Assembly: GCA_020354005.1 (NCBI GenBank)
Contig: CP070637.1
Span: 1,475,731 to 1,509,211, forward strand
Direction of reading: 5' to 3'
Source: Ignavibacterium sp.
GTDB taxonomy: Bacteria; Bacteroidota; Ignavibacteria; Ignavibacteriales; Ignavibacteriaceae
DNA length: 33,481 nt
Below, piece by piece: positions 25,318-33,481 of the stretch; the stretch's first letter is position 1; each line of letters opens with the position of its first letter. The position numbers and the translations under genes were made by a program. Under the pieces are notes generated by a model. The model made no database searches and was not told the DNA's origin. It saw only the letters and a list, made by a program, of their open reading frames with translations.

Positions 25318-25631
25318 TATTCAGCCTCCAGATAGTTTTTTAATGAATTTAATTTGTCATCCCAAAATTTATCATAGAATTTTAGCCAGTCTCGTACATC
25401 ATTTAGAGGTTCAACATTAAGCTGGTAAAATCTCTCTCGTCCCTTTTGTCCTGTTGTAACCAATTTCGTATTCAGAAGAACTTTAAGATGTTTAGAAATT
25501 GCTGGTCTGCTAATCTTAAAATTTTCTGCTATAGATTTCACAGTCATTTTCTTATCGGATAGCATCAGAAGTATTGCTCTACGGTTCTGATCTGCAAGTG
25601 CGGAAAAGACATCATCTATTTTATAAGCCAT
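25317..25631 (-). CDS. ArsR-family winged-helix repressor
   Basis: A 104-residue DNA-binding protein. The N-terminal IDDVFSALADQNRRAILLML and the winged-helix section (helix-turn-helix about 29-52: TVKSIAENFKISRPAISKHLKVL, in parts; then the wing GQKGRERFYQL) match the ArsR group associated with AHSA1 genes (SdpR-like). No cysteine metal-binding motif is present, so it is not a classical arsenic or metal sensor. It should bind as a dimer to the paired palindromes just upstream of its own gene and shut off its operon until a ligand, perhaps one also bound by the AHSA1 proteins, releases it. First gene of the operon, overlapping the next by one base. Confidence 0.93.
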   Translation of the reverse strand: MAYKIDDVFSALADQNRRAILLMLSDKKMTVKSIAENFKISRPAISKHLKVLLNTKLVTTGQKGRERFYQLNVEPLNDVRDWLKFYDKFWDDKLNSLKNYLEAE

Positions 25632-25660
25632 TTCTAATTCAATTTGTGATTTTGTTAATT

Positions 25661-25704
25661 AGTAACCAGTTAGTTACTCAACATACGTAACTAAGTAGTT
25701 ACGT
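25661..25704. promoter_or_regulatory. two tandem operator-like palindromes upstream of the arsR operon
   Basis: AGTAAC-CAGTTA-GTTACT (25661-25678) and ACGTAAC-TAAGTA-GTTACGT (25685-25704) share the design GTAAC-N6-GTTAC. Their centres are 25 bp apart, a little over two turns of the helix. They begin 30 bp upstream of the ArsR start. The match of spacing, half-site and position makes them the likely autoregulatory operator. Confidence 0.75.
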
Positions 25705-25919
25705 GTCAAGTAATAAATTCTATCACTTAGATTAATCGTTAACTTTTCTAAATGAAGAATTTTACCCTTCATTCGGACTATAATCCTTTTATCAATTATT
25801 TAGAAATTATCTCTCATTTTTAACAATATTTAACAGAATTAATGTAGAATTTTGCGTTTATTTGTTGCCCACAAAATAATTTGTTTAGTAATATTCATAA
25901 AAATTTTAGAGATAATAGA

Positions 25920-27740
25920 ATGAAAAAATTATTCCTATCAACGTTGCTGATAATCAGTATTAGCTTCAATTACTGGACTATTGCACAAGATAATTCTTCA
26001 CCTGAAATCATTTACAGTGTTGACATAACAAACCATCAAGATGATTTATTCCACGTTACTGTTTTTGTAAACGGATTATCACAAAGAAACAATGTTTATA
26101 ATTTTGCTTCAACAACGCCCGGAACTTATTCAATAATGAATTTTGGCAGATTTGTTAAATCATTTAATGCTTATGATGCAGATGGTAATAAATTATCAAC
26201 CGAAAGATTATCAACAAACAGGTGGGAAATTAACTATGCAGAGAAACTATCAAAATTAGTTTATGATGTTGAAGATACATTCGATGCCGAATATACAGAG
26301 AACAAAATATATCCAATGGCTGGAACAGGAATAGAGGAAGATTTTATTGTACTTAATACATTCGGATTATTCGGATATTTTGAGGGACTGCAATCTCATC
26401 CATCACAAGTAAAAATTGATTATAATCCTGATTGGATTGTAGGTACCGCACTACTGCCAAATGCCGATGGCTATTATGAAGCTGAAACATTTGATCATCT
26501 GGCAGACTCCCCTTTCCTGATTGGTGAACTGACAGTTGCAGGTACAAAAGTAAACGATATGGATGTAGGTGTATATGTTTACGCCGCTGATACAACAATT
26601 ACTGCGGAAGGAATTTTGGAAGCTGTTGATGAGATCCTTCAGGCAGCAGGTGAGTATGTCGGTTACTCGCCCGTAACTCATTATAAATTTCTCTTTTGCC
26701 TGGTTGATATGGAAACATTTCAAAGAAACAACCTTAACGCCGCTGGTGCTCTGGAACATTCGTACAGCTCTTTGTACGTTCAGCCAGGAATGGGTGGAAT
26801 GCATCAGGGTGTTCGCAACGAAATAGCTCATGAATTTATGCATATACTCACCCCATTAAACCTGCATAGTAATATCATTCAACCATTCAATTTTCTTGTG
26901 CCAACGGCTTCAGAACATATTTGGTTATATGAAGGAGTAACCGAGTGGAATTCAGATATAATGCAGCTACGTGCCGGATTGATTTCAATAGAAGATTATC
27001 TCGATATTATTTCCGAAAAATTAGTTTTTAATGACCGGTTTGATGAGAATGTTAGCTTGAGCCAGATGAGTATAGAAGCACACCATTCGGATGTTATTGG
27101 TGAATTTTTAAATTTTTATAATCGAGGTGCTGTCACTGCGGCAATGTTGGATATTAAACTTCTTGAACTCTCAAATGGTACACGTGGATTGCGAGAAGTT
27201 TTTTTGGAACTGTTAGAAATGTATGGGAAAGACAAACCATTTCCTGAAGATGAATTCTTTCAAGTTATAGTGGATATCACTTATCCCGAGATTGAACAGT
27301 TCATTGATGATTACATCAAGGGCGCTGAACCATTACCCTACGTTGAGTATATGGAAAAGCTGGGCTTTCAATATGTTGGAGAAGTGCCATCCAAAGACAC
27401 CCGTCCGACTTTGGGATTTGCTTTAGGGCGTAACGAAAATGGTGAACTGATGACATTAAATGTTTCAGACAGAGGAAGAGAGAACGGTGTAGAAGAAGGC
27501 GATGTTATGTTAAAGGTTTTAGGTAAGGATTTTAATATGCAAACTGCCCGGCCAATAGTACAGGAAGTTTGGGCGATGAATGTAGGAGATACTTGCAACA
27601 TAGTTATTAAACGTGATGAGGAGGAAATAGAATTAAATGCAGTGTTGATGCAAAGAACGGATAGACATGTATTTGAAGACATGGAGAATCTTACTGAGGA
27701 ACAGAAATTTTTAAGAGATGCCTGGTCACGCAACCTTTAG
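25920..27740 (+). CDS. M61-family metallopeptidase with PDZ domain
   Basis: The ATG at 25920 gives a 606-residue protein opening with a signal sequence (MKKLFLSTLLIISISFNYW, then IAQ near 20-22); an upstream start at 25881 would add 13 residues and hide the signal. Residues 25-200 form the family's N-terminal beta domain; the catalytic domain has the zinc motif H304-E305-F-M-H308 and the third ligand E338 in WLYEGVTEW. A PDZ domain follows near 500-590 (RPTLGFALG, GVEEGDVMLKVLG). M61 enzymes (glycyl aminopeptidase-like) cut near N-termini rich in Gly/Ala; the exact specificity is unknown. It lies on the opposite strand from the M16 pair, and shared repeats separate the 3' ends. Confidence 0.9.
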   Translation: MKKLFLSTLLIISISFNYWTIAQDNSSPEIIYSVDITNHQDDLFHVTVFVNGLSQRNNVYNFASTTPGTYSIMNFGRFVKSFNAYDADGNKLSTERLSTNRWEINYAEKLSKLVYDVEDTFDAEYTENKIYPMAGTGIEEDFIVLNTFGLFGYFEGLQSHPSQVKIDYNPDWIVGTALLPNADGYYEAETFDHLADSPFLIGELTVAGTKVNDMDVGVYVYAADTTITAEGILEAVDEILQAAGEYVGYSPVTHYKFLFCLVDMETFQRNNLNAAGALEHSYSSLYVQPGMGGMHQGVRNEIAHEFMHILTPLNLHSNIIQPFNFLVPTASEHIWLYEGVTEWNSDIMQLRAGLISIEDYLDIISEKLVFNDRFDENVSLSQMSIEAHHSDVIGEFLNFYNRGAVTAAMLDIKLLELSNGTRGLREVFLELLEMYGKDKPFPEDEFFQVIVDITYPEIEQFIDDYIKGAEPLPYVEYMEKLGFQYVGEVPSKDTRPTLGFALGRNENGELMTLNVSDRGRENGVEEGDVMLKVLGKDFNMQTARPIVQEVWAMNVGDTCNIVIKRDEEEIELNAVLMQRTDRHVFEDMENLTEEQKFLRDAWSRNL

Positions 27741-27777
27741 GAATAATTGTCTTTATTAATTTTGTTGCAAATCAAAA

Positions 27778-27804
27778 GTCATCCTGAGCCCGTCGAAGGA
27801 TGAC
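27778..27804. repeat. hairpin repeat with GTCGAA core, copy 2
   Basis: GTCATCC (27778-27784) pairs exactly with GGATGAC (27798-27804). The interior is TGAGC-CC-GTCGAA. It lies 37 bp after the M61 gene and 17 bp before copy 3. Compare the stem with copies 1 and 3: the arms differ but each is self-complementary. Confidence 0.85.
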
Positions 27805-27821
27805 TGAACACAAATTTAAAC

Positions 27822-27850
27822 AGTCACATTTCGACATGCTCAATGTGACT
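27822..27850. repeat. hairpin repeat with GTCGAA core, copy 3 (opposite orientation)
   Basis: AGTCACATT (27822-27830) pairs exactly with AATGTGACT (27842-27850). Read on the minus strand the interior is TGAGC-AT-GTCGAA, so it is copy 2's element facing the other way with another stem. It ends 7 bp before the stop of the M16 gene, so it falls right at that gene's 3' end. Confidence 0.85.
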
Positions 27851-27857
27851 CTTGCAT

Positions 27858-29249
27858 TTAAAACCCATCCTCTGCAATATCTCTCTCGATAACCTTTCCA
27901 TACTTCTTTACAACATCTCGTATATCATCAGCCTTACCAATCAATACGAACTGAAGATCATCTTTTGGAAAATGTTTTTTAATTAATTCACTGGTGCGAT
28001 CAAGATTCAGAGCATTTACCTTACTTTCAAAATCATTTATGTACGAATCGGTTAATTTATAAACATACATTTGCGTAAGAAGATTTGCCAAAGCACTTGC
28101 TGTTTCATAATCCGGCGGGAACTGTCCCTTCACATAATTTTTTGCTGATGTAAGTGTTTCTTCATCAATACCTTTTTCGAAAAGACGGTTATAAGTTTTT
28201 ATTGCCAAATCGAGTGCTGCTTCGGTGTTTTTTGTTGCTGTAAAGCTTGCCATATAAAATGTTCCCGATTGCTTGTATGCTCTGAATCGGCTCCCCGCGC
28301 CATAAGTTAACCCAGCATTAATCCTTAACTCATCATTTAACCATGAAGTAAATCTTGCACCAAGAATCGTGTTTATTACGTCGATTTGTGTTTGATCTTC
28401 ATTATTCATCTTAATTCCGTATCCACCAATACGAAAAGTTGTTTCTGTTGCGTTAGCTTTATCTATCAAGTAAACTTTAGATTCAGTAAAAGGAACTTCA
28501 TTATAATAAGTATCACCAATTGTTTTTATTGGGTAACCTTTCCAATCTCCGAATAAATCAGAAAATGTAGACTTCATCGTCTCAGCATCAAAATCACCGA
28601 CAACAGCAATTGCTGTGGAAGACGGGCTATAATTAAAATTATAAAACTCTTCTACCACATCCCCACTTAACTTCTCTATGCCCGTTTTTGTACCGTTTAC
28701 AGGATTACCATATGGTGAATTACCATAAATTAGTTTGTTATAGTAACTACCTATAACAGTGCGCGGACTCTCCTTAGCTTGATCCAGTTCAGCAAGCCAG
28801 CGCTGCTGACGATTTGTTATTTCTTCTTCAGGAAAAGTTGGCGAAGCAATTACCTCTTTAATAATTGGAAAAAGTCCGTCAGCATTGTCTTTCATTATCG
28901 TTGTGCTTAATCCTGAATAATCAAGTTCTGCATAGGTACTTAAATTGCTTCCATAAAAATTGAAGAGAGAATCAATCTGGTTTTTTGTATAACCGGCTGT
29001 TCCAAATCTTAATGCTTCAGTAGTAAACGATGCTATACCGGAATACTCGCCATCTCTTTCGGCACCTGCATTAAATACTGCTGAGATTGAAATCAGAGGC
29101 ACATCGTGTTTTTCCATTAAGTAAATTGTTAAACCGTTTTCGAGTTCAAACTTGTCGTATGGAGGAAGTTTAAACTGTGCGCAGGTTGTAATGCTTAAAA
29201 CTGTTATTAATAAAGTAATAGTTAACGTAAAGTTTAAATTCCTTTTCAT
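27858..29249 (-). CDS. M16-family peptidase-like protein lacking the zinc motif
   Basis: A 463-residue exported protein (signal in residues 1-25, ending CAQ) with the two-lobed M16 pattern (NGLTIYLMEKHDVPLISI, then the GEYSGIASF region and the second-lobe region near 200-260). The expected H-x-x-E-H is S74-F-T-T77-E78, so the zinc ligands are lost and it is not expected to be catalytic alone. In heterodimeric M16 enzymes one subunit has the active site and the other has none but helps hold the substrate. The partner with intact HFFEH is encoded directly upstream and overlaps by one base (TAATG), so the two are very likely one periplasmic complex. Substrate unknown. Confidence 0.9.
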   Translation of the reverse strand: MKRNLNFTLTITLLITVLSITTCAQFKLPPYDKFELENGLTIYLMEKHDVPLISISAVFNAGAERDGEYSGIASFTTEALRFGTAGYTKNQIDSLFNFYGSNLSTYAELDYSGLSTTIMKDNADGLFPIIKEVIASPTFPEEEITNRQQRWLAELDQAKESPRTVIGSYYNKLIYGNSPYGNPVNGTKTGIEKLSGDVVEEFYNFNYSPSSTAIAVVGDFDAETMKSTFSDLFGDWKGYPIKTIGDTYYNEVPFTESKVYLIDKANATETTFRIGGYGIKMNNEDQTQIDVINTILGARFTSWLNDELRINAGLTYGAGSRFRAYKQSGTFYMASFTATKNTEAALDLAIKTYNRLFEKGIDEETLTSAKNYVKGQFPPDYETASALANLLTQMYVYKLTDSYINDFESKVNALNLDRTSELIKKHFPKDDLQFVLIGKADDIRDVVKKYGKVIERDIAEDGF

Positions 29250-30556
29250 TAATTCACCTCCTCGGTCTGCAATATTCCCACGGTCCGGTTTTGCCTTGTA
29301 AAATACTTGGCTGCAACATTTTGAATGTCTTCTGTTGTAACCTTATTATACAGGTCGGGTGCTAAAAATAGTTTTTTATAATCACCAAAGAACAGCTCAT
29401 ACGTTCCGATTGTATTTGCCATTCCGTTTATAGTTTCGGTTGTTTTGTAAAATCTCATCAGTTTTTGATTCTTTACTTTTTGAAGTTCATTTTCACTAAC
29501 GCTTGCGTTTATAATACTATCAATCTCAGTTAGTATTGCATTCTCAAGCTGAGTTGCAGTTACATTATCGCTGCATATTCCGTAAAAGTGAAACAATGTT
29601 GGATCAAAAGCGTTCCAGTATGCTGCGCCGACTTCTATTGCAAGTTGTTTATGATCGATGATTGAGCTGTACAATCTTGATGATCTTCCCTGTGATAGAA
29701 TTGATTTTAAAAGATCAAGCGCATAATGTTCATCACTTCCTGTTTCAGGTACATGGTAAGATATCATAACATATGGATTTGGAACTTCGCGTTTTACAAA
29801 AACTCTTTTCTCTCCAAGCTGTTCCGGTTCGACAGTGTGAACGTCTCGAGGTTTGGGTCCCTCTGGAATTGGTTCAAAATATTGTTCAGCAAGATTTTTA
29901 ATTTCACTTAACTTGACATCTCCAGCTATTACAACAACACAGTTATTTGGTGCATAGTAGGTACGAAAATAATTTTCCAGATCTTCTTTTGTCCAGTTCT
30001 TAATATCCGATTCGTAACCTATAATAGGCCACTTATAAGGGTGTGCAAAAAACGCAACATCTTGAACCTGATCCCAAAGCTGTTCCATTGGATCATTTTC
30101 CAGGTATGTGCTTCTCTCTGAAAGAATAACACCTCTTTCACTTTCGATCATTTTCGGATCGAAATTTAAGTTTGCAATCCTATCTGCTTCAAGTTCGAAG
30201 ATAACTTCTGTGGCACTTGATGGGAACCAATTTGTGTAAGCAGTTATATTTTGTGATGTATATGCGTTGTTTGCTCCGCCGTTTGCTTCCATAACACGAT
30301 CGAATTCTTTTGGACCATATTTCTTTGCACCGTTGAACATCATATGTTCAAAGAAGTGTGAGATGCCGGTTATTCCTGGATACTCGTTCCTGGAACCTAC
30401 TTTGTAAAACAAATACATATTGGCGTTAGGTATGGAATGATCCTCAAGAACCATTATTTTCATTCCATTCTTTAGCGTAATGGTTTGTACATCATCTGCT
30501 GTTACCTGTGCAATTGTAGTAACGGTAAAGATGATGAATATAAAAAGGTATTTCAT
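29249..30556 (-). CDS. M16-family zinc peptidase (active subunit)
   Basis: A 435-residue exported M16 peptidase. Signal: MKYLFIFIIFTVTTIAQVTA. The inverted zinc motif H67-F-F-E70-H71 lies in GISHFFEHMMFNG, and the third zinc ligand E147 sits in ERGVILSE, 76 residues on, as in pitrilysin. The second domain with the R/Y motif is complete in length. These enzymes degrade unfolded peptides inside a clam-like chamber. It precedes the zinc-less partner gene by a 1-bp overlap. It reads leftward with a 142-bp gap after the EamA gene. Probably imports or clears peptides in the periplasm along with the M61 and DPP-IV enzymes of the window. Confidence 0.93.
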   Translation of the reverse strand: MKYLFIFIIFTVTTIAQVTADDVQTITLKNGMKIMVLEDHSIPNANMYLFYKVGSRNEYPGITGISHFFEHMMFNGAKKYGPKEFDRVMEANGGANNAYTSQNITAYTNWFPSSATEVIFELEADRIANLNFDPKMIESERGVILSERSTYLENDPMEQLWDQVQDVAFFAHPYKWPIIGYESDIKNWTKEDLENYFRTYYAPNNCVVVIAGDVKLSEIKNLAEQYFEPIPEGPKPRDVHTVEPEQLGEKRVFVKREVPNPYVMISYHVPETGSDEHYALDLLKSILSQGRSSRLYSSIIDHKQLAIEVGAAYWNAFDPTLFHFYGICSDNVTATQLENAILTEIDSIINASVSENELQKVKNQKLMRFYKTTETINGMANTIGTYELFFGDYKKLFLAPDLYNKVTTEDIQNVAAKYFTRQNRTVGILQTEEVN

Positions 30557-30698
30557 TTTACTATTCTGTGAGATTATTAATGTGAAGCACTAAAATAGTA
30601 AAAGCTAAATGGATTAGCATGTAGTATTAGATTTGTAGAAATACTTTCAACTTTTCGATTTGTTCATAAATGATTAAGATAGAAATCTCATCAAAATT

Positions 30699-31694
30699 TT
30701 ATGTTACTTCCGGACAGCAATCACTTTCAGTTTTCGGCTGAACTAATTTTTGTTTTGAAAGGGATGCTTTAAAAACTTTTCCGTTTGCAAACGGTTTGTT
30801 AATCAAAAGAACAGAAACAAGGATTGCAGCAGCACCGAAGATCATAATTGATGTTATTGGTTCATCTGCAATAATCCATCCTAAGAAAACTGCAATTAAA
30901 GGATTAAAGAATGCATACGTACCAACTTTAGCTGGGGAGCTAACCTTCAACAGCCAAACATATGATGAATAACCTACTAAAGTCCCAAGAAATATTAGAT
31001 AAACTAACGAAGTAAGTGAGACAAAGGAGATACTTATAACAGATGTTGCAGCTATTTCACCACGTATAAAACCTAATAGCAGTAGAGCCACACCGCCGGC
31101 TAATATTTGTATGCTTACAGAGTAGAGGAGTGGTACATCCTTATTGAAATTACGTGATTTTACTGATCCGAATGCCCAGAATAAACCGCTGCCTACTAAG
31201 AAAATTATACTTGTGATTACAGTACCACTGCCCGCAGTTGTGCTTATAGAAAATTCTTCTCCCGTTACTGATAGTAGAGCAACTCCTGTAATACCTAAAA
31301 GGATTCCAACAACAGTGAATTTATCCGGGCGGTCGCTGCGAGATTGCATCCATCCCATTAGAACCATCCAGACCGGGATTGCAGAGCAAAGCAGGGCAGC
31401 AAAACCAGATGAGATGTATTGTTCTGCCCATGCTAAGCTGCCGTGTCCAACAAATATCATTAGCAAGCCTGTGATTACTGGCAATTTTAAATCGGATAAA
31501 GTAATACTCACTGAGTAGCGATAGTAGCACCATGCAAAAAGTAGCAAACCGGCTATTGTAAAACGAAGCCCTGCCATCATAAATGGTGGAATTGTTTCAA
31601 GTGCAAACCGTATCGCCAGAAAAGTTGTACCCCAAACAATGTAAATGGCAGCAAATGCCGCTGTAATTTTTATGTTATCAGTTACTTTTCCCAT
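30699..31694 (-). CDS. EamA-family (drug/metabolite transporter) exporter
   Basis: A 331-residue integral membrane protein with ten predicted hydrophobic helices in two EamA halves (about 10-150 and 160-300), including VWGTTFLAIRF and P-x-x-M-x-x-x-R-F in the first half and the VGYSSYVWLL and FFNPLIAVFLGWI stretches in the second. EamA exporters of this type (YedA-like) often expel amino acids or metabolites. A perfect AGGAGG lies before its ATG. It lies 24 bp behind an Lrp/AsnC regulator on the same strand, which suggests amino-acid-controlled export. The C-terminal tail is lysine-rich and ends with paired cysteines. Confidence 0.9.
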   Translation of the reverse strand: MGKVTDNIKITAAFAAIYIVWGTTFLAIRFALETIPPFMMAGLRFTIAGLLLFAWCYYRYSVSITLSDLKLPVITGLLMIFVGHGSLAWAEQYISSGFAALLCSAIPVWMVLMGWMQSRSDRPDKFTVVGILLGITGVALLSVTGEEFSISTTAGSGTVITSIIFLVGSGLFWAFGSVKSRNFNKDVPLLYSVSIQILAGGVALLLLGFIRGEIAATSVISISFVSLTSLVYLIFLGTLVGYSSYVWLLKVSSPAKVGTYAFFNPLIAVFLGWIIADEPITSIMIFGAAAILVSVLLINKPFANGKVFKASLSKQKLVQPKTESDCCPEVT

Positions 31695-31718
31695 GGTACC
31701 TCCTGCAGTTTTACTTTT

Positions 31719-32180
31719 TTATTTCTCGTTATCAGGTAACTTTAGACTGCAAGTCTCTTTAACAGTATCTAAAACGATTACTGTTCTTGTATTACTAATA
31801 GTTTTAATCTTGCCCAATTTTTCCCGGATGAATTTTGCGAGTGATTGATTGTCAGTGTGGCGAACTTTGAGTAAATAGCAATCTTCTCCGGCAACATGAT
31901 GTACTTCAAGTATCTCAGGCAGCTTTGCCAACTCTTGTGCAGAGTTTAGTCCACCAGGTGATTCATTTGTCCGTACAAAGATGAATGCAAGCAATCCCAA
32001 GTTCAGATTATCGGATTTTAAGTGAGTGGCATAATCCGATATGAAACCTTTGTCCTCTAGCTTCCTGATTCTTTCCTGCACACCGGATGGAACCATCTTC
32101 ACCTGTCGTGCAATTTCTGCATTTGTAATTCTTGCATTTTCCTGTAAAAGCGCGAGAATTTTTTTATCTGTTTTATCCAT
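31719..32180 (-). CDS. Lrp/AsnC-family transcriptional regulator
   Basis: The ATG at 32180 gives 153 residues; an upstream TTG start (32192) would add only four and is less likely. The N-terminal helix-turn-helix is typical (DKTDKKILALLQENARITNAEIARQVKM, in parts, then PSGVQERIRKLEDKGFI). The C-terminal half is the RAM/ligand-binding domain (LAFIFVRTNE, VHHVAGEDCYLLKVR), where family members bind an amino acid and assemble as dimers to octamers. It likely controls the exporter gene behind it and perhaps the divergent gene at 32418. The effector amino acid is not known. Confidence 0.93.
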   Translation of the reverse strand: MDKTDKKILALLQENARITNAEIARQVKMVPSGVQERIRKLEDKGFISDYATHLKSDNLNLGLLAFIFVRTNESPGGLNSAQELAKLPEILEVHHVAGEDCYLLKVRHTDNQSLAKFIREKLGKIKTISNTRTVIVLDTVKETCSLKLPDNEK

Positions 32181-32417
32181 TATTTTTCTCAAATATTGAT
32201 TAATATTCTATCTGATGACAATTATAATGTATTTTATTCTTAGTATCAAGTATATATTAGTAATATCTACACGAATAGTCCAATAAACAAGAATATATTT
32301 TCTTTTTGCTGACATTTCAAGCAATTTTCATCAAATTTTTTAAGTTTTATTTGATGAATGGTATTTGAGTATTTTGCGTCTAAATTTAATTTTTGGAAAA
32401 AAGCAGTGAGAAATGAA

Positions 32418-33269
32418 ATGAGTAGTAATAAACAACAAAAAAAATCTGAACGATTTTTAGCACTTCACAAGCAAGATAAACTTCTTGTGCTGCCAAATGT
32501 CTGGAATCCCATTACAGCCAGAATATTAGAGGCAAAAGGATTTCCTGCTGCCGCTACGGCCAGCGCTGCTATCTCATCCTCATTAGGTTATCATGATGGA
32601 GAGAAGATTAAACTTTCAACACATCTTGATATCATCAAACGAATTGTAGATAGTGTTAACATACCTGTTACTGCGGATATTGAATCCGGATATGCATCTA
32701 ACACCAGCGAGTTGAAAGCTTCGATAAATCAAATTATTGATACAGGTGTTGCAGGAATAAATATAGAAGACAGCAAAGGCAAGGAAGGAATTATAAGAGA
32801 TACTACTGAACAATGTGAGCGTATCTCAACGGTGAGAGTAGTTGCGGAAGAAAGAGGATTGCATTTAGTAATTAATGCAAGGATTGATTGCTTCTTATCA
32901 AAGGATGACAAAACAATGAATGAAATCAGTGAAGAAGTGATAAAAAGAGCGGATGCTTATATTAAGTCCGGTGCAGATTGTGTTTATCCGGTTGGTGTCC
33001 TGGATCTGGAAACAATAAAAGCTTTGCGTAAATCAATTAATTCTCCCATAAACATTTTAGGCTCTCACAGAACAATACCATTAAAGACTATGCAGGAGGT
33101 AGGATTAAATCGGGTTACTTTCGGTCCATTTCTTTTTAGATCGAGTTTGAAAAAATTTGTAAACATCGTTGAAGAGTTAGGCAATTTGGGCAGCTATGAA
33201 TGCTTTAGTGAAGATACATTTTCGTTCGATGAAGCGTTGCAGTTTTTAAGAGATCAGAAAGAAAAGTAA
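32418..33269 (+). CDS. PEP mutase/isocitrate lyase-family enzyme
   Basis: With the ATG at 32418 the protein has 284 residues, starting near the domain as usual in this family; an ATG at 32358 would add 20. The (beta/alpha)8 fold signatures are present: LLVLPNVWNPITARILEAKGFPAAATAS (in parts), the D60 in GYHDGE, TADIESGY with D87 and E89, and INIEDS with E118-D119, giving the Mg-binding site. The isocitrate-lyase-specific K-x-C-G-H is lacking, so it is not a true isocitrate lyase; members cut or rearrange C-C or P-C bonds of 2-oxo acids (phosphoenolpyruvate mutase, 2-methylisocitrate lyase, oxaloacetate decarboxylase). Substrate cannot be read. It is divergent from the Lrp gene. Confidence 0.88.
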   Translation: MSSNKQQKKSERFLALHKQDKLLVLPNVWNPITARILEAKGFPAAATASAAISSSLGYHDGEKIKLSTHLDIIKRIVDSVNIPVTADIESGYASNTSELKASINQIIDTGVAGINIEDSKGKEGIIRDTTEQCERISTVRVVAEERGLHLVINARIDCFLSKDDKTMNEISEEVIKRADAYIKSGADCVYPVGVLDLETIKALRKSINSPINILGSHRTIPLKTMQEVGLNRVTFGPFLFRSSLKKFVNIVEELGNLGSYECFSEDTFSFDEALQFLRDQKEK

Positions 33270-33301
33270 GATCGTAAACATTTTTATTAAGGAGAAAATA
33301 A

Positions 33302-33481
33302 ATGAACAAGGTAAACATTAATAATAAGCTCTCACTTTTTAATGAGTATTGGGATCCAAAAATTGTTGGCGAGCTGAATGGACAATATGTAAAGCTAGTA
33401 AAGTTTAAAGGGGAGTTTGTCTGGCACAAACACTATAATGAAGATGAGATGTTTTATGTAGTGAAAGGGAAATTTAATATG
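33302..33481 (+). CDS. cupin-domain protein, 5' part only
   Basis: The first 60 codons of a gene that runs off the window edge, with a strong AAGGAG site before the ATG and 32 bp after the PEP mutase-family gene, so likely in its operon. The final stretch WHKHYNEDEMFYVVKG is the first cupin metal-binding motif (G-x5-H-x-H-x3-E type), so it has a metal-binding beta-barrel, which may act as isomerase, dioxygenase or storage-like protein. The second motif would be beyond the edge. Confidence 0.85.
   Translation, partial: MNKVNINNKLSLFNEYWDPKIVGELNGQYVKLVKFKGEFVWHKHYNEDEMFYVVKGKFNM

Noticed and set aside
1-33481. CRISPR array, tRNA, rRNA, transposase or prophage genes
   Set aside because: No regularly spaced direct repeats, no cloverleaf-like segment and no known mobile-element gene were seen in any frame.

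Overview
The window is a stretch of ordinary chromosome from a low-GC (roughly mid-30s % by eye) heterotrophic bacterium, most likely of the Bacteroidota/Ignavibacteriota group. Reasons: many exported proteins carry signal peptides ending in AQ; it has a secreted DPP-IV, an M61 peptidase and paired M16 peptidases; an RRM protein with a glycine/arginine tail; and short self-complementary repeats (an in-frame CCTGCCT..AGGCAGG palindrome, CCCCTCC-TT-GGAGGGG, and hairpins with a GTCGAA core) that I associate with genomes of this group. The lineage is an inference; no rRNA or other marker is present. No phage, transposase, CRISPR array, tRNA or rRNA was found.

Layout. 1-3227: tail of an unknown gene, a small membrane protein, an exported PAP2 phosphatase, a HEAT-like protein with a palindrome inserted in frame, and a lipoprotein; three different repeat families lie within 500 bp here. 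3462-7332: an etfB-etfA-acyl-CoA dehydrogenase operon with a 70-residue conserved-looking rider, for fatty-acid/acyl-CoA oxidation. 7528-8655: asparagine synthetase A, ending at a terminator shared with a convergent exported dipeptidyl peptidase IV (8724-10919). 11172-15300: transketolase, then a lysine 6-dehydrogenase-like enzyme with a polyphosphate kinase 2 gene 27 bp behind it. 15418-16718: two exported proteins of unknown function, the second built of four exact 28-residue repeats. 16948-20392: an NmrA-like NAD(P)-binding protein, a membrane-anchored amidase and an RRM RNA-binding protein with a 307-bp structured upstream region.

20494-24181: an OmpR-type response regulator and histidine kinase operon, divergent from a type II NADH dehydrogenase. 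This is followed by a 147-bp imperfect palindromic element with 11-bp perfect terminal inverted repeats. 24400-25631: an ArsR-family repressor with two AHSA1/SRPBCC proteins, read leftward from two tandem operator-like palindromes. 25920-30556: an M61 peptidase with a PDZ domain, convergent across two hairpin repeats with a pair of M16 peptidases (one with the zinc motif, one without). 30699-32180: an Lrp/AsnC regulator with an EamA-type exporter. 32418-end: a PEP mutase/isocitrate lyase-family enzyme and the start of a cupin gene.

Functionally the window suggests an organism living on peptides and acyl compounds: exported peptidases supply amino acids, lysine dehydrogenase and ETF/acyl-CoA dehydrogenase feed electrons onward, and NDH-2 passes NADH electrons to quinone. 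The most unusual features are the hairpin repeats whose stems differ but stay self-complementary, the 28-residue repeat protein, the 147-bp palindromic element, the palindrome inserted in a coding region, and the paired operator of the ArsR/AHSA1 operon.
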